64,000 nucleotides of DNA from a bacterium. Lineage in GTDB: Bacteria; JAHJDO01. Both the position numbers and the translations under genes were made by a program. The stretch covers positions 1 through 64,000 of the forward strand of contig JAUSPT010000032.1 of NCBI GenBank assembly GCA_030652805.1, read 5' to 3'. Position 1 is the stretch's first letter. Each line of letters begins with the position of its first letter. Under the pieces are notes generated by a model that did no database searches, had not been told where the DNA came from, and worked only from the letters and a program-made list of their open reading frames with translations. Of the stretch, positions 27,657-36,604 are shown piece after piece.

Positions 27657-28100
27657 ATGAAGGTTGTTTTAAAACAAGATATTGACAAGCTAGGAAGCAC
27701 AGGGGATATAGTGAAAGTAGCAGACGGCTATGGCAGAAACTATCTATTACCACACGGATTAGCTCTTAAAGCAACTCCAGGTGCTGAGAAAGTTGCAGAA
27801 CATATCAAAAAAGCTAAAGGCAGAAAAATACGGGAGGAAAAAGCAGGATTTGAAGAGATAGCAAAAAAACTTTCTAGTTTATCTTTAACAATTCCTGTTC
27901 AAGTTGGAGAAGATGAAAAAATGTATGGCTCTGTCACTTCTATTGATATTGCAAACATGCTAAAGCAAGAAGGAATAGAAATTGATAAGAAGAATATCTC
28001 ATTAAAAGATCCAATTAAAAAGCTAGGTATCTTCAATATTCAGATCAAACTTCATCCAGAAGTAACAGCAGAAGTGAAAACGTGGGTAGTAAAGGCATAA
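27657..28100 (+). CDS. rplI: Ribosomal protein L9
   Basis: L9 binds 23S rRNA and stabilises the L1 stalk region. The N-terminal RNA-binding domain is distinct: VVLKQDIDKLGSTGDIVKV, then GYGRNYLLPHGLAL with the family's NYLlP..lA signature. A helical linker leads to the C-terminal domain ending at 147 residues, the usual length. GAGAGGAG precedes the ATG. It opens the rplI-obgE-proB-proA-nadD run. Confidence 0.96.
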   Translation: MKVVLKQDIDKLGSTGDIVKVADGYGRNYLLPHGLALKATPGAEKVAEHIKKAKGRKIREEKAGFEEIAKKLSSLSLTIPVQVGEDEKMYGSVTSIDIANMLKQEGIEIDKKNISLKDPIKKLGIFNIQIKLHPEVTAEVKTWVVKA

Positions 28101-28101
28101 T

Positions 28102-29082
28102 TTGTTTATTGATAATGTTGTCATACATGTAAAAGCAGGAGACGGTGGTAATGGATGTGTAAGCTTCCGCAGAGAAAAATGTGTTCCAAAAGGCGGTCCT
28201 GACGGTGGAGACGGCGGAAAAGGCGGAGACATCATTATTGAAGCTGTCCCCAATCAAAGAACTCTTATCAGTTTTCTGCATAGAAAACACATCAAAGGCA
28301 AAAATGGCCAGCATGGCAAAGGCAAAAAAATGTTTGGCAGAAACAGTCCTGACATTTTGCTGGAAGTTCCTGTCGGAACGGTTATAAAAGAGAATAATCA
28401 AATCATAGCAGATCTATGTCATCAGAGTGACAAGATCATAGTTGCGCGTGGCGGAAGAGGAGGAAAAGGAAATGCCAAATTTTCCACATCTATCAGACGC
28501 GTTCCGCGAATCGCAGAAGAAGGCAAAGAAGGAGAAGAAAAGGATATTAGATTAGAGCTGCGCCTAATCGCTGATGTTGGGCTGGTTGGATATCCAAATT
28601 CAGGAAAATCCACTTTGCTTTCCCGCATATCACATGCCAGACCTAAAATAGCTGATTATCCATTTACCACTATAGAGCCGCTTTTAGGAGTTGTAAAAGT
28701 ACACGACTCATCCTTTGTAGCTGCTGATATCCCTGGATTGATAGAAGGCGCAAGCAATGGGAAAGGCATGGGAAACAAGTTTTTGGCTCACATAAGCAGA
28801 ACAAAAATCATTCTGCATCTTATTGATATGTCTGATGAAAACGCATATTCAAAATTTAATGCTATTAATAAGGAATTATCTCTATATAATTTAGGTGATC
28901 GAGCCCAAATAATAGTTGCTAATAAGATGGACATAATTACTGCACAAACCAACCTAAAAGATTTTAGAAAAAAGTTGCATTCAAAGGAGATATTTGCTAT
29001 TTCTGCACTCACTGGAGAAGGAGTAAAAAAGTTAATCTATTACATTGATAAACTACTGAACAGTGAAGAGAGACAAATATGA
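28102..29082 (+). CDS. obgE: Obg-family GTPase
   Basis: Obg is a ribosome-associated GTPase linked to 50S assembly and stress. The glycine-rich Obg fold occupies about residues 1-158 (VKAGDGGNGCVSFRREK, then GGPDGGDGGKGGD). The G domain has P-loop GYPNSGKSTLL, DIPGLIEGAS, NKMD and SALTGEG. The start is TTG at 28102 because no ATG or GTG lies at the family's conserved beginning. The C-terminal OCT domain is absent (326 residues). It overlaps proB by 4 nt. Confidence 0.96.
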   Translation: MFIDNVVIHVKAGDGGNGCVSFRREKCVPKGGPDGGDGGKGGDIIIEAVPNQRTLISFLHRKHIKGKNGQHGKGKKMFGRNSPDILLEVPVGTVIKENNQIIADLCHQSDKIIVARGGRGGKGNAKFSTSIRRVPRIAEEGKEGEEKDIRLELRLIADVGLVGYPNSGKSTLLSRISHARPKIADYPFTTIEPLLGVVKVHDSSFVAADIPGLIEGASNGKGMGNKFLAHISRTKIILHLIDMSDENAYSKFNAINKELSLYNLGDRAQIIVANKMDIITAQTNLKDFRKKLHSKEIFAISALTGEGVKKLIYYIDKLLNSEERQI

Positions 29083-30197
29083 ATAGAAAAGAGCTAATCA
29101 AGAGTTCCAAGTGCATTGTTATTAAGATAGGTACATATGTGCTGACCTCAGACACTGGGTTAAATAGAACAAGAATATCCAATATTGCCGAAGAAATAGT
29201 GGAACTGCGAAAACAAAATATTAAAATAATTATTGTGTCCTCAGGTGCTATAGGCGCAGGCATGAAAGTTTTGGGCATTGGGAAGCATTCATTGACAATA
29301 TCAAAAAAACAAGCTGTTGCTGCTGTAGGGCAGAATGAGCTAATGCATACTTATAAAGAAATCTTCGGAAAAAGAGGATATCATACTGCGCAGATTCTGC
29401 TCACAAGAGATGACTTTAAGTCCAGACTTAGATACCTCAATATACGTAATACAATAATGGAACTATTTAAAGCGAATGTTATTCCTATTGTTAATGAAAA
29501 CGACACTGTTGCAACTGAGGAAATTAAGTTTGGGGATAACGATACTCTTTCTGCACTTGTTGCTAATCTCTTAGATGCAGACCTTTTAATTATGCTTTCT
29601 AATATTGATGGACTGTTTACTGTTGATCCCCAAAAAAGTAAGCAAGCTTTTCTTATATCTGAAGTCGATAAAATCCGATCTAAAATAGAGTCGTATGCTT
29701 CTGACTCAAAAACAGGGGTTGGAGGCATGTTGACAAAAATAACTGCAGCCAAAATGGGAACACAGTCAGGGGTGACTGTAATAATAGCTAATGGGCTTAA
29801 AAAAAATATTGTCTCTAGAATAATGAATGGAGAAAAAATTGGCACGATCTTTCTCCCAAAAATTGACAAAAGAAAAACAGGCCGAAAAAAATGGATAGCA
29901 TTTGCTCATTATATAAGAGGGACAATTATTGTTGATAAAGGAGCAAAACAAGTTTTAATAAACAAAGGCAAGAGCCTTTTATCCACAGGCATTATTGCCT
30001 CAAAAGGAAAATATAACATAGGAGACGTAGTTGGAATTGCTGATGCCAGAGGCAGTGAATTTGCGAGAGGACTGGTTAATTATTCAGATAAAGATGTAGC
30101 AAAAATTAAAGGGAATAAGACTTCCCAAATCGAAAGCATACTCGGTTATAAGTCTTATGATGAAGTAATACACAGGGATAATCTGGTGATATTATGA
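29079..30197 (+). CDS. proB: Glutamate 5-kinase
   Basis: ProB phosphorylates glutamate in proline synthesis. The amino-acid-kinase domain shows VIKIGTYVLTS, VSSGAIGAGM, NENDTVATEEIKFGDND and KTGVGGMLTKITAA. A PUA domain fills about residues 275-372 (RGTIIVDKGAKQVL), the two-domain form. The start overlaps obgE by 4 nt and its end overlaps proA by 4 nt, so the two proline enzymes are likely made together. ProC is not in the window. Confidence 0.96.
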   Translation: MNRKELIKSSKCIVIKIGTYVLTSDTGLNRTRISNIAEEIVELRKQNIKIIIVSSGAIGAGMKVLGIGKHSLTISKKQAVAAVGQNELMHTYKEIFGKRGYHTAQILLTRDDFKSRLRYLNIRNTIMELFKANVIPIVNENDTVATEEIKFGDNDTLSALVANLLDADLLIMLSNIDGLFTVDPQKSKQAFLISEVDKIRSKIESYASDSKTGVGGMLTKITAAKMGTQSGVTVIIANGLKKNIVSRIMNGEKIGTIFLPKIDKRKTGRKKWIAFAHYIRGTIIVDKGAKQVLINKGKSLLSTGIIASKGKYNIGDVVGIADARGSEFARGLVNYSDKDVAKIKGNKTSQIESILGYKSYDEVIHRDNLVIL

Positions 30198-31435
30198 TAA
30201 GAAAAATCGCTCAGCATGCAAAAGATGCGTCAAGAGTGTTGGCAATTCTTTCAACAGAAGAAAAAAATAAAGCCCTTCTGGCTATTGCCAATGGTGTTAA
30301 AAAAAACAAATCTAAAATTTTATCTGCAAATATCATTGATATCAAACGTGCAAAGGGAAACAACCTGTCCCCTGCTTTAATAGACCGTCTAACTTTAACT
30401 CCACAGCGAATAGAAAATATTTGCAACGCCTTGGGGCAACTAACTAAACTCCCAGACCCTGTTGGCAGAATACTTAGCAAGACAACCAGGTCAAATAAAT
30501 TAAGAATAGAAAAGGTAAGCGTACCTATTGGAGTTATTGGTATAATCTATGAATCTCGGCCTAATGTCACTGTGGACGCAGCAAGCCTTTGTCTAAAAGC
30601 TGGTAACGCTGTAATCCTTCGCGGAGGAAAAGAATCTATAAATTCAAATATTGCTTTATATCAAATAATGATAAATAGTCTGCGAAAAACAAAAGTTCCT
30701 CCTAGTTCCATTCAAATGATAAAAAGCACTGATCGTAAAATGGTGAATCGCATGTTAAAAATGGATAAATATATTGATCTTATAATTCCGCGCGGAGGTG
30801 CTGGCCTTATACAATTTGTTGCTAAAAATTCTACTATTCCTGTAATTAAACATAGTGACGGAATATGTCACACTTATGTTGATAAACATGCAGATATTGA
30901 TATTGCAAAAACTGTATGTTTCAATGCGAAAGTCCAGCGTCCGGGAGTATGCAATGCAATGGAGACGCTTCTTGTTCATAAAGATATTGCCAAGGTCTTT
31001 CTGCCTCAGATGATAGATATGTTCAGGAATGCAGGCGTTGAAATAAGAGGCTGTAGAAAAACCAAAGAAATTGCCCCTGAGATAAAACTAGCAAAGGAGA
31101 AAGATTGGTCAACTGAATATCTTGACTTAATACTTTCCATCAAGATAGTGTCCGCAGAACAAGAGGCAATCAATCACATTAATACATATGGATCCTGCCA
31201 TTCTGACGCTATAATTACAAAAGATAGTTCATCTGCAGATAGGTTTCTGAAAGAAGTAGATTCTGCTACTGTATATGTCAATTCATCTACTCGATTTACT
31301 GATGGTGGCGAATTTGGATTAGGCGCTGAAATTGGTATAAGTACAGGCAAGCTGCATGCCAGAGGACCTATGGGATTGGAAGAACTCACAACTTACAAAT
31401 ACCTTATATTTGGCAATGGCCAGGTGCGAATATAA
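30194..31435 (+). CDS. proA: Glutamate-5-semialdehyde dehydrogenase
   Basis: ProA reduces glutamyl phosphate to the semialdehyde with NADPH. The 413 residues match. The catalytic cysteine lies in VQRPGVCNAMETLLVH. Other landmarks are PIGVIGIIYESRPNVT, LKAGNAVILRGGKES, IIPRGGAGLI and STRFTDGGEFGLGAEIGIS (in part). The C-terminal LHARGPMGLEELTTYKY is typical. It overlaps proB by 4 nt and nadD by 1 nt. Confidence 0.97.
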   Translation: MIRKIAQHAKDASRVLAILSTEEKNKALLAIANGVKKNKSKILSANIIDIKRAKGNNLSPALIDRLTLTPQRIENICNALGQLTKLPDPVGRILSKTTRSNKLRIEKVSVPIGVIGIIYESRPNVTVDAASLCLKAGNAVILRGGKESINSNIALYQIMINSLRKTKVPPSSIQMIKSTDRKMVNRMLKMDKYIDLIIPRGGAGLIQFVAKNSTIPVIKHSDGICHTYVDKHADIDIAKTVCFNAKVQRPGVCNAMETLLVHKDIAKVFLPQMIDMFRNAGVEIRGCRKTKEIAPEIKLAKEKDWSTEYLDLILSIKIVSAEQEAINHINTYGSCHSDAIITKDSSSADRFLKEVDSATVYVNSSTRFTDGGEFGLGAEIGISTGKLHARGPMGLEELTTYKYLIFGNGQVRI

Positions 31436-32016
31436 TGCGCATTGGTATTATGGGCGGTACTTTTAATCCCATTCATTATGGGCATCTTGTAAGCGCTTCC
31501 GAAGTTTGCAGCAAATTCAAGCTGGACAAGGTAATATTTGTTCCTTCATCCATTAATCCACTCAAAAACACATCCAATCTTGTCGGAGCTCATCATCGTC
31601 TTAAGATGATAAAATTGGCAATAGCCGATAATCCCCGGTTTGAGGATTCAGACATTGAAATAAAAAGAGGAGGCGCATCCTATACTATAGATACGATTAA
31701 AACATTTGTAAAAAAATATGGCAAAGATGTTAATATATATTTCATAATAGGCACAGATGCTTTTTTGGAAATAAATAGCTGGGCATCTCCTGATGCGCTT
31801 TTAAGAATGTGCAAGTTCATAGTAACAACCCGTCCAGGATATGATATTAAAGAGGCAAAACTTGTTTTTAAGAAGTATATTGAAATAATGAAGATTACCT
31901 ATCTTAAAATCTCTTCTTCTGATATTCGAGAGAGGATAAAATCCGGTACTCCGATAAGATACCTATTGCCCAAGAAGGTTGAAGATTATATACAAAAACA
32001 TGAACTGTATAAATAA
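31435..32016 (+). CDS. nadD: Nicotinate-nucleotide adenylyltransferase
   Basis: NadD adenylylates nicotinate mononucleotide during NAD synthesis. The nucleotidyltransferase motif GGTFNPIHYGHL (the TxGH variant H.GH) is near the N-terminus, and ISSSDIRERIKSG near the C-terminus is the matching second motif. Length 193 is usual. The ATG overlaps the proA stop (TAATG). It is the last gene on the plus strand before rnpB, with which it converges across 4 nt. Confidence 0.95.
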   Translation: MRIGIMGGTFNPIHYGHLVSASEVCSKFKLDKVIFVPSSINPLKNTSNLVGAHHRLKMIKLAIADNPRFEDSDIEIKRGGASYTIDTIKTFVKKYGKDVNIYFIIGTDAFLEINSWASPDALLRMCKFIVTTRPGYDIKEAKLVFKKYIEIMKITYLKISSSDIRERIKSGTPIRYLLPKKVEDYIQKHELYK

Positions 32017-32020
32017 AAAA

Positions 32021-32371
32021 CAAGCAGGTCTATAAGCCGGATTCTGTAGCAGTTGACCATCTATCTTGTACCGACATTGCTATCGGTCTCTAGCGGCCTA
32101 CCCAAGGGTTAAATTGAGACGAGCAGCCTCTTCCCTCTTACTTAGCCTTTCTCCAGATGGGGTTTGCCATGCGCCTGACATTACCATCAGACCGGTGTGC
32201 TCTTACCACACCATTTCAACTTTTCCAAGTGTCTAATTAGACACTTGGAAGTTTGCTTTCTGCTGCACTTTCCTCGGAATTGCTTCCATCCTATGTTACA
32301 GGACATCTTGCTTTCTGGAGCCCGGACTTTCCTCCCCGACATACATCGAGGCGGTCAACCGACCTGCTTGC
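32021..32371 (-). ncRNA. rnpB: RNase P RNA (type A-like)
   Basis: Catalytic RNA of RNase P, about 350 nt. Read on the minus strand, the 5' part has the near-invariant GAGGAAAGTCCGGGCTCC (CR I) at about 32311-32330, and the 3' part ends GAATCCGGCTTATAGACC. The P1 helix is formed by AGCAAGCAGGTC (5', near 32371) and GACCTGCTTG (3', near 32021). A 24-nt perfect palindrome at 32225-32248 looks like the P12-type arm. The mature ends are estimates from P1 pairing. The 5' portion overlaps the RNase H gene. Confidence 0.95.
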
Positions 32372-32743
32372 TAATTTATCAGCTTCTTTATTATTGGCAC
32401 GTTCTATGTGTGTAATATTGAATTTTTTAAATCCACCTTTTAGATGCTGAACCTGTTTATATAAGCGAAACAAGTTATCATCTCTGACTTTGTAAATGCC
32501 TTGTATTTGATTTGCAATAAGCTCGCTATCTGTAAAAATAGTAATATTCTGCACTCTCATAATCAGAGCTTCCTGCATAGCAAAAACTACAGCCATATAC
32601 TCAGCTACATTATTTGTTGTAACTCCTATGTCTTGAGAAAATTCCCTTACCTTCTTCCCTTCACAAAAAAACACAATACCGATACCTGCTTTTCCTGGAT
32701 TACCTTTAGATGCCCCATCAACGTATATAGTTAACTCATCCAT
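32291..32743 (-). CDS. rnhA: Ribonuclease HI-like protein, C-terminus read through rnpB
   Basis: RNase HI degrades RNA in RNA:DNA hybrids. The fold is readable: YVDGASKGNPGKAGIG with the first Asp, VAEYMAVVFAMQEAL with Glu, TDSELIANQI with Asp, and the HIERANNKEADKLAS end. Conserved sequence stops near residue 123. The last roughly 27 codons, to the stop at 32291, are the 5' end of RNase P RNA read as protein. The frame has no earlier stop. Cell role: removal of primers and R-loops. Start ATG at 32743 fits the family. Confidence 0.9.
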   Translation of the reverse strand: MDELTIYVDGASKGNPGKAGIGIVFFCEGKKVREFSQDIGVTTNNVAEYMAVVFAMQEALIMRVQNITIFTDSELIANQIQGIYKVRDDNLFRLYKQVQHLKGGFKKFNITHIERANNKEADKLASRSVDRLDVCRGGKSGLQKARCPVT

Positions 32744-33463
32744 CTAATTATTTTCCTTTATATACAGTATACGCGAACATCTCTCACATACAGCAACTCC
32801 GTTACCAGCCTTTGTATTATTTATAATCTGTGGAGGTAATTCCATATGACAGCCTCCACATGTTCCATCACTAATATTCACAATACCCACTCCATTCTTC
32901 AAATCTCTAATTCTTTCATATTTGGCTACAATAGCGTCACTTATAGCACTAACTAAATTCTTTCGATCTTCTTGCCTTTTTTGAAGCTCCTGTTCAATCT
33001 GGTCTACCTTCTTCTTATTATCTTGCTCTTCCTGTTCAAGTTTTCCATTCTCCAGCTTAATCTCCTCTGCCTTTTTTTCTATATTCTCATGTGCTACATC
33101 TGATTGTTCCATTAATGAGAGTATCTCATCTTCTAATATAGAATTTTTCTCTTGTATTTGTTCAATCTCATGCTGCAAAGAGGTATATTCTTTATTCGTC
33201 TTAACAGAATACTGTTGTGTTTTATATTTCTTTATTGCTTCTGTACCACTGTCAAGTTCGACCTCTTTTAATTTTCTATTCTTCTGAATCTCCACAAACT
33301 CTGACTCTAAAACTGCTAACTCGTCTTTCTTTGCCTTAAAACTCCTATAATGAGCATCCATTTCTTTGGGTATTCTTTTTATCTCTGTATCTAAATTTTT
33401 TATTTGCTCATCTAAATCTTGGACATTGACTAGTAACTTAATATCATTCTCTAGTTCTGTCAT
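32744..33463 (-). CDS. Coiled-coil zinc-ribbon protein (CdsZ/CT398 family)
   Basis: The 239-residue protein begins with a long antiparallel-type coiled coil (about residues 5-180, rich in Glu, Lys and Gln) and ends with a C4 zinc ribbon: CGGCHMELPP and CERCSRILY. This plan is the CdsZ/CT398 family, found in many bacteria; reported roles include a link to RNA-polymerase sigma-54 and secretion in Chlamydia, but general function is not settled. It follows a small Cys4 protein with a 4-nt overlap and precedes rnhA and rnpB directly. Confidence 0.8.
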   Translation of the reverse strand: MTELENDIKLLVNVQDLDEQIKNLDTEIKRIPKEMDAHYRSFKAKKDELAVLESEFVEIQKNRKLKEVELDSGTEAIKKYKTQQYSVKTNKEYTSLQHEIEQIQEKNSILEDEILSLMEQSDVAHENIEKKAEEIKLENGKLEQEEQDNKKKVDQIEQELQKRQEDRKNLVSAISDAIVAKYERIRDLKNGVGIVNISDGTCGGCHMELPPQIINNTKAGNGVAVCERCSRILYIKENN

Positions 33464-33621
33464 TTACCTTTACCTTGAGTATGCTTCTCTATGTCAGCCT
33501 CCTTCTTCATATAACACTCCTCGCAGTTATAAATCGCTCTTGCTTGTGTCCTATCATAACCTTTTTCAAGAACAATCCTCTTTACATTGAGAACCTCTTT
33601 ACCACACGTATCACATTTCAT
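33460..33621 (-). CDS. Small CxxC/CxxC zinc-binding protein
   Basis: Starting at the ATG at 33621 (GGGGAG about 8 nt upstream), this gives 53 residues with CDTCGKEV and CEECYMKK, a rubredoxin-like Cys4 knuckle, and a Lys-rich tail. An upstream in-frame start would run through the tRNA-Val gene and is not credible. No family is recognised beyond zinc ribbon. It overlaps the CdsZ-like gene by 4 nt, so the two are probably made together. Confidence 0.65.
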   Translation of the reverse strand: MKCDTCGKEVLNVKRIVLEKGYDRTQARAIYNCEECYMKKEADIEKHTQGKGK

Positions 33622-33637
33622 ACTTAATCTCCCCATT

Positions 33638-33712
33638 TGGTGGGCGATACTGGGTTTGAACCAGTGACTTCTACTCTGTGAAAGTAGCACTCTACCGCTG
33701 AGTTAATCGCCC
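33638..33712 (-). tRNA. tRNA-Val (CAC)
   Basis: A complete cloverleaf on the minus strand. The acceptor 5' arm GGGCGAT pairs with ATCGCCC, the D arm is ACTC/GAGT, and the anticodon arm CTACT-AGTAG carries loop TTCACAG with anticodon CAC (33678-33680). The T loop is TTCAAAC. CCA is encoded. It reads GUG codons. It lies 58 nt from the tRNA-Arg gene on the same strand. Confidence 0.93.
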
Positions 33713-33769
33713 AAAAACTCACAGAAGTTTATATCACAAAAATTTTATATTTTCAAACTTACCTAAATC

Positions 33770-33848
33770 TGGTACGCCTGAGAGGATTCGAACCTCCGAC
33801 ACAGGGATTAGGAATCCCTTGCTCTATCCATTACTGAGCTACAGGCGC
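33770..33848 (-). tRNA. tRNA-Arg (CCT)
   Basis: Cloverleaf on the minus strand: acceptor GCGCCTG pairs with CAGGCGT (one G-U), anticodon arm AGGGA-TCCCT with loop TTCCTAA giving anticodon CCT (33810-33812), and T arm GGAGG-TTCGAAT-CCTCT. CCA is encoded. It reads AGG codons, matching the A+T-leaning Arg codon use of host genes here. It lies just 9 nt after the apt stop. Confidence 0.93.
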
Positions 33849-33856
33849 ATATTCGC

Positions 33857-34369
33857 TCAATATTTTATCAATGAACTTACTTCATATCCTTCAAGTTTCT
33901 CAGCGCCTTTCAGAAACGTAAGGTCTATAAGAAACACGATCTTTGATACATTTCCGCCAAGTTTCTTAACAAGTTTAACTGTTGCCAAACTTGTTCCGCC
34001 TGTTGCAAGAAGGTCATCTATAACCAGAACACTATCTCCATGTTTTATTGCGTCTTCATGTATTTCCAATGTATCAGTGCCGTATTCCAGTGTGTATGTC
34101 TCCTTTATTGTCTTGTATGGAAGTTTTCCCGGCTTTCTGAGCGGAACAAACCCTGCTCCAAGCTTGTATGCCAACGCTCCGCCGAATATAAAACCTCTTG
34201 CTTCTACAGCAACTACAATATCAATCTTTTTTTCCTCGCATTCTTCTGCAAGTTTATCAACCGCCTCTTTAAACGCATCTTTATCCTTAAGTAATGTAGT
34301 TATATCTTTAAAAATTATACCCTTTTTGGGGAAATCGGGCACGTCCCGAATCAAATCTTTTAAGTCCAT
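33857..34369 (-). CDS. apt: Adenine phosphoribosyltransferase
   Basis: Apt salvages adenine to AMP using PRPP. Length 170 is normal. The PRPP-binding motif VLVIDDLLATGGTSLATV is intact, and the N-terminal RDVPDFPKKGIIFKDITTLL is the family signature. VAVEARGFIFGGALAYKLGA carries the base-binding region. GGAGGG precedes the ATG. It follows the antiporter gene in the same direction and is directly upstream of tRNA-Arg. Confidence 0.96.
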   Translation of the reverse strand: MDLKDLIRDVPDFPKKGIIFKDITTLLKDKDAFKEAVDKLAEECEEKKIDIVVAVEARGFIFGGALAYKLGAGFVPLRKPGKLPYKTIKETYTLEYGTDTLEIHEDAIKHGDSVLVIDDLLATGGTSLATVKLVKKLGGNVSKIVFLIDLTFLKGAEKLEGYEVSSLIKY

Positions 34370-34393
34370 TTTACCCTCCTTGTTAGTTCCATT

Positions 34394-35410
34394 TTACCTT
34401 AACCTAAAAATCATATATGTACTGGCAATGTATACCATAATTATAGCTATTGCGTCCCAACCAAGCTTAAGAAAGGATTTTTTTGATCTATAAATGATCC
34501 CAACTATCACAATCATCGTTAAAAGAATTCCCATAACTGCTGTCAGAATGTGCGTAGAAGATAGATAGGCATATATAGAACCTGTTCTGTATAAGACATC
34601 GCTGATTGGTATCAGCACTATATTGAGCATGTTGCTTCCAAATATATTTCCAATCGCCATATCAAAAAGACCCATTTTAACTGCTCCTATTGTTGCCATA
34701 AGCTCAGGAAGAGATGTTACTATCGCAAGGAAAAGGCTGCCAACAAAAGTTTCCCCTAATCCGGTTCCTACGGCTATAAGTTTAGCAGTGTGAGCAACCC
34801 ATATACTTCCTCCAAAAATAGCTGCTGCACAAAACAGATAGCCAAAAATTGTCTTTGCAACGGAAACATTCTCATATTTTTTTTCTTCTGCCACTTCCCT
34901 ATCCTGAGATTCATCAGAATGATGTTCATCAGAATTACGATATTGATATCTAAATGAAAGACGCATGCCTACTAAATATATTCCTATTATCAAGAAACTT
35001 GCAGGACCTATAGAAAAGACTGACATTGCATCTTTCAATAACATGCCTAAAATCGCCACTACTGAGAGAATTGCAGAAATTGCACCCAGTAAAATTAACC
35101 CAAGATTTACTTTCCTTAAAATCGGGCCATGACCTTGAATAATATCGAGTATCGCGATTATAAAAAGATTAAATATGATACTTCCAAGGACATTGCCTGC
35201 AGCTAAATTAGGAGCTTTCTCAATAACTACGGAACTGCACGTAGTGAAAAGTTCAGGAAGCGCTGTTGCACCGGCAAGAAATATCATTCCTACCCATGCC
35301 CGGCCAATACCTGTCTTTTCGGCAATTATATCCCCGTATTTTGATAACTTAAAACCAGCAAGAATAATTATAATTGCGCCTATTGAGAATTGAATCCAAA
35401 CATTTAGCAT
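34394..35410 (-). CDS. Calcium/sodium antiporter, CaCA family
   Basis: This integral membrane protein of 338 residues has about ten hydrophobic segments and two inverted alpha repeats: GATALPELFTTCSSVVIEK with GNVLGSIIFNL, and TSLPELMATIGAVKMG with GNIFGSNMLNI. These acidic PE pairs are the ion-binding sites of the YrbG/CaxA-like CaCA exchangers. A central acidic/His-rich loop (around residue 165) is cytoplasmic. It probably exports Ca2+. It starts 1 nt after the manC stop. Confidence 0.88.
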   Translation of the reverse strand: MLNVWIQFSIGAIIIILAGFKLSKYGDIIAEKTGIGRAWVGMIFLAGATALPELFTTCSSVVIEKAPNLAAGNVLGSIIFNLFIIAILDIIQGHGPILRKVNLGLILLGAISAILSVVAILGMLLKDAMSVFSIGPASFLIIGIYLVGMRLSFRYQYRNSDEHHSDESQDREVAEEKKYENVSVAKTIFGYLFCAAAIFGGSIWVAHTAKLIAVGTGLGETFVGSLFLAIVTSLPELMATIGAVKMGLFDMAIGNIFGSNMLNIVLIPISDVLYRTGSIYAYLSSTHILTAVMGILLTMIVIVGIIYRSKKSFLKLGWDAIAIIMVYIASTYMIFRLR

Positions 35411-36496
35411 TTATTTAACCAGTTTGGAAAGTTTTTTATTCTGCTTAATATTCTCTAAAAGTTTTTTTACTTTCTGTGCCTCTGTTTTCTTGCAGACCAG
35501 TACAACATCCCCTGTGTTTACAATGATTAAATCTGAAACACCTATAGCGGTTATTGGACTCTTATCCCCTATTAATATACAATTCTTTGTATCAATGCCT
35601 ATATAATCTCCTACAACGATATTGCCATCATCATCTTTTTTATAAACTTTCTCCAAAGCGAGCCATGAGCCTACATCATTCCAGTCAAAGAGACCTTCTA
35701 CAACGCTTACATTTTTCGCCCTCTCCATAACTCCGTAATCAATTGAGATCTTTTCCAGCTTCTCATACTCCTCTTTTATAACTTCATCCCTGAGTGAAGA
35801 TGAAAGAGAATTGTCTATAACCTTTAGCGCATTATAAAGTTCAGGCATATATTTCTTAAACGCTTCTTCTATGCACTTAGTTGTCCATACAAACATACCG
35901 CTATTCCAATAATACTCACCTTTCTTAAAATACTCTCTTGCAGTTTTCAAATCAGGCTTTTCTCTGAACTCAACTACCTTAAAAATACCAGGCGTATCAC
36001 TACCATACTCAGTAAATATTTTGTCTCCTCTGTGAATATATCCGTAACCAGTTTCCGGATAGCTTGGTTTTATACCTATTGTAACAAGATCCCCTTCTTC
36101 AGCTGCTATACAAGCTGTAGTAATGGTCTTTTTAAATTGTCCAATATCCTTTATAATATGGTCCGCTGGCAATACAACCGTAATGGAATTTTTGTCTCTT
36201 TTTTGAATAATTAAATTGGCAAGACCTATTGCTGCCGCAGTATTTCTAGCAAATGGCTCAATTATAATATTCTCTTTGGGGATATGAGAAACTTGTTTAT
36301 GTATCTCATTTTCTAACCCAATTCGGGTGACTATAAAAATATTTTTTGAAGAAGTTAGAGCTTGCGCTCTTTTTACTGTTTCTTGAAGCATGGTATTCTT
36401 AGAACCTATTGGCAATAACTGCTTAGGATTTCTTTCCCTGCTCTTTGGCCAAAATCTCTCCCCGCTCCCTCCTGCCATAATAACAACATTCAACAT
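35411..36496 (-). CDS. manC: Mannose-1-phosphate guanylyltransferase
   Basis: ManC makes GDP-mannose for envelope glycans. The nucleotide-binding motif VIMAGGSGERFWPKSRERNP is at the N-terminus; LPADHII, FREKPDLKTA and YYWNSGMFVW are all typical of the type I GMP family, and GDWNDVGSW-like FDWNDVGSWLAL closes the catalytic part. It has no fused isomerase domain (361 residues). Starts at 36511 and 36502 are possible, but GAGGG is best spaced for 36496. It converges on nothing and diverges from the kinase gene at 36605. Confidence 0.9.
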   Translation of the reverse strand: MLNVVIMAGGSGERFWPKSRERNPKQLLPIGSKNTMLQETVKRAQALTSSKNIFIVTRIGLENEIHKQVSHIPKENIIIEPFARNTAAAIGLANLIIQKRDKNSITVVLPADHIIKDIGQFKKTITTACIAAEEGDLVTIGIKPSYPETGYGYIHRGDKIFTEYGSDTPGIFKVVEFREKPDLKTAREYFKKGEYYWNSGMFVWTTKCIEEAFKKYMPELYNALKVIDNSLSSSLRDEVIKEEYEKLEKISIDYGVMERAKNVSVVEGLFDWNDVGSWLALEKVYKKDDDGNIVVGDYIGIDTKNCILIGDKSPITAIGVSDLIIVNTGDVVLVCKKTEAQKVKKLLENIKQNKKLSKLVK

Positions 36497-36604
36497 AACC
36501 ATGTCCCTCACTTTTAATAATGCAAGAATATCACAAATTTAGTTTTAAATAAATAAAGAACTATGTCATAATGTTGTCAAAGCCTGAATGATAAGGAACT
36601 TACC

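Noticed and set aside
33819-34493. A 224-codon plus-strand frame opposite apt
   Set aside because: It is antisense to a clear adenine phosphoribosyltransferase and runs through tRNA-Arg; no protein family pattern.
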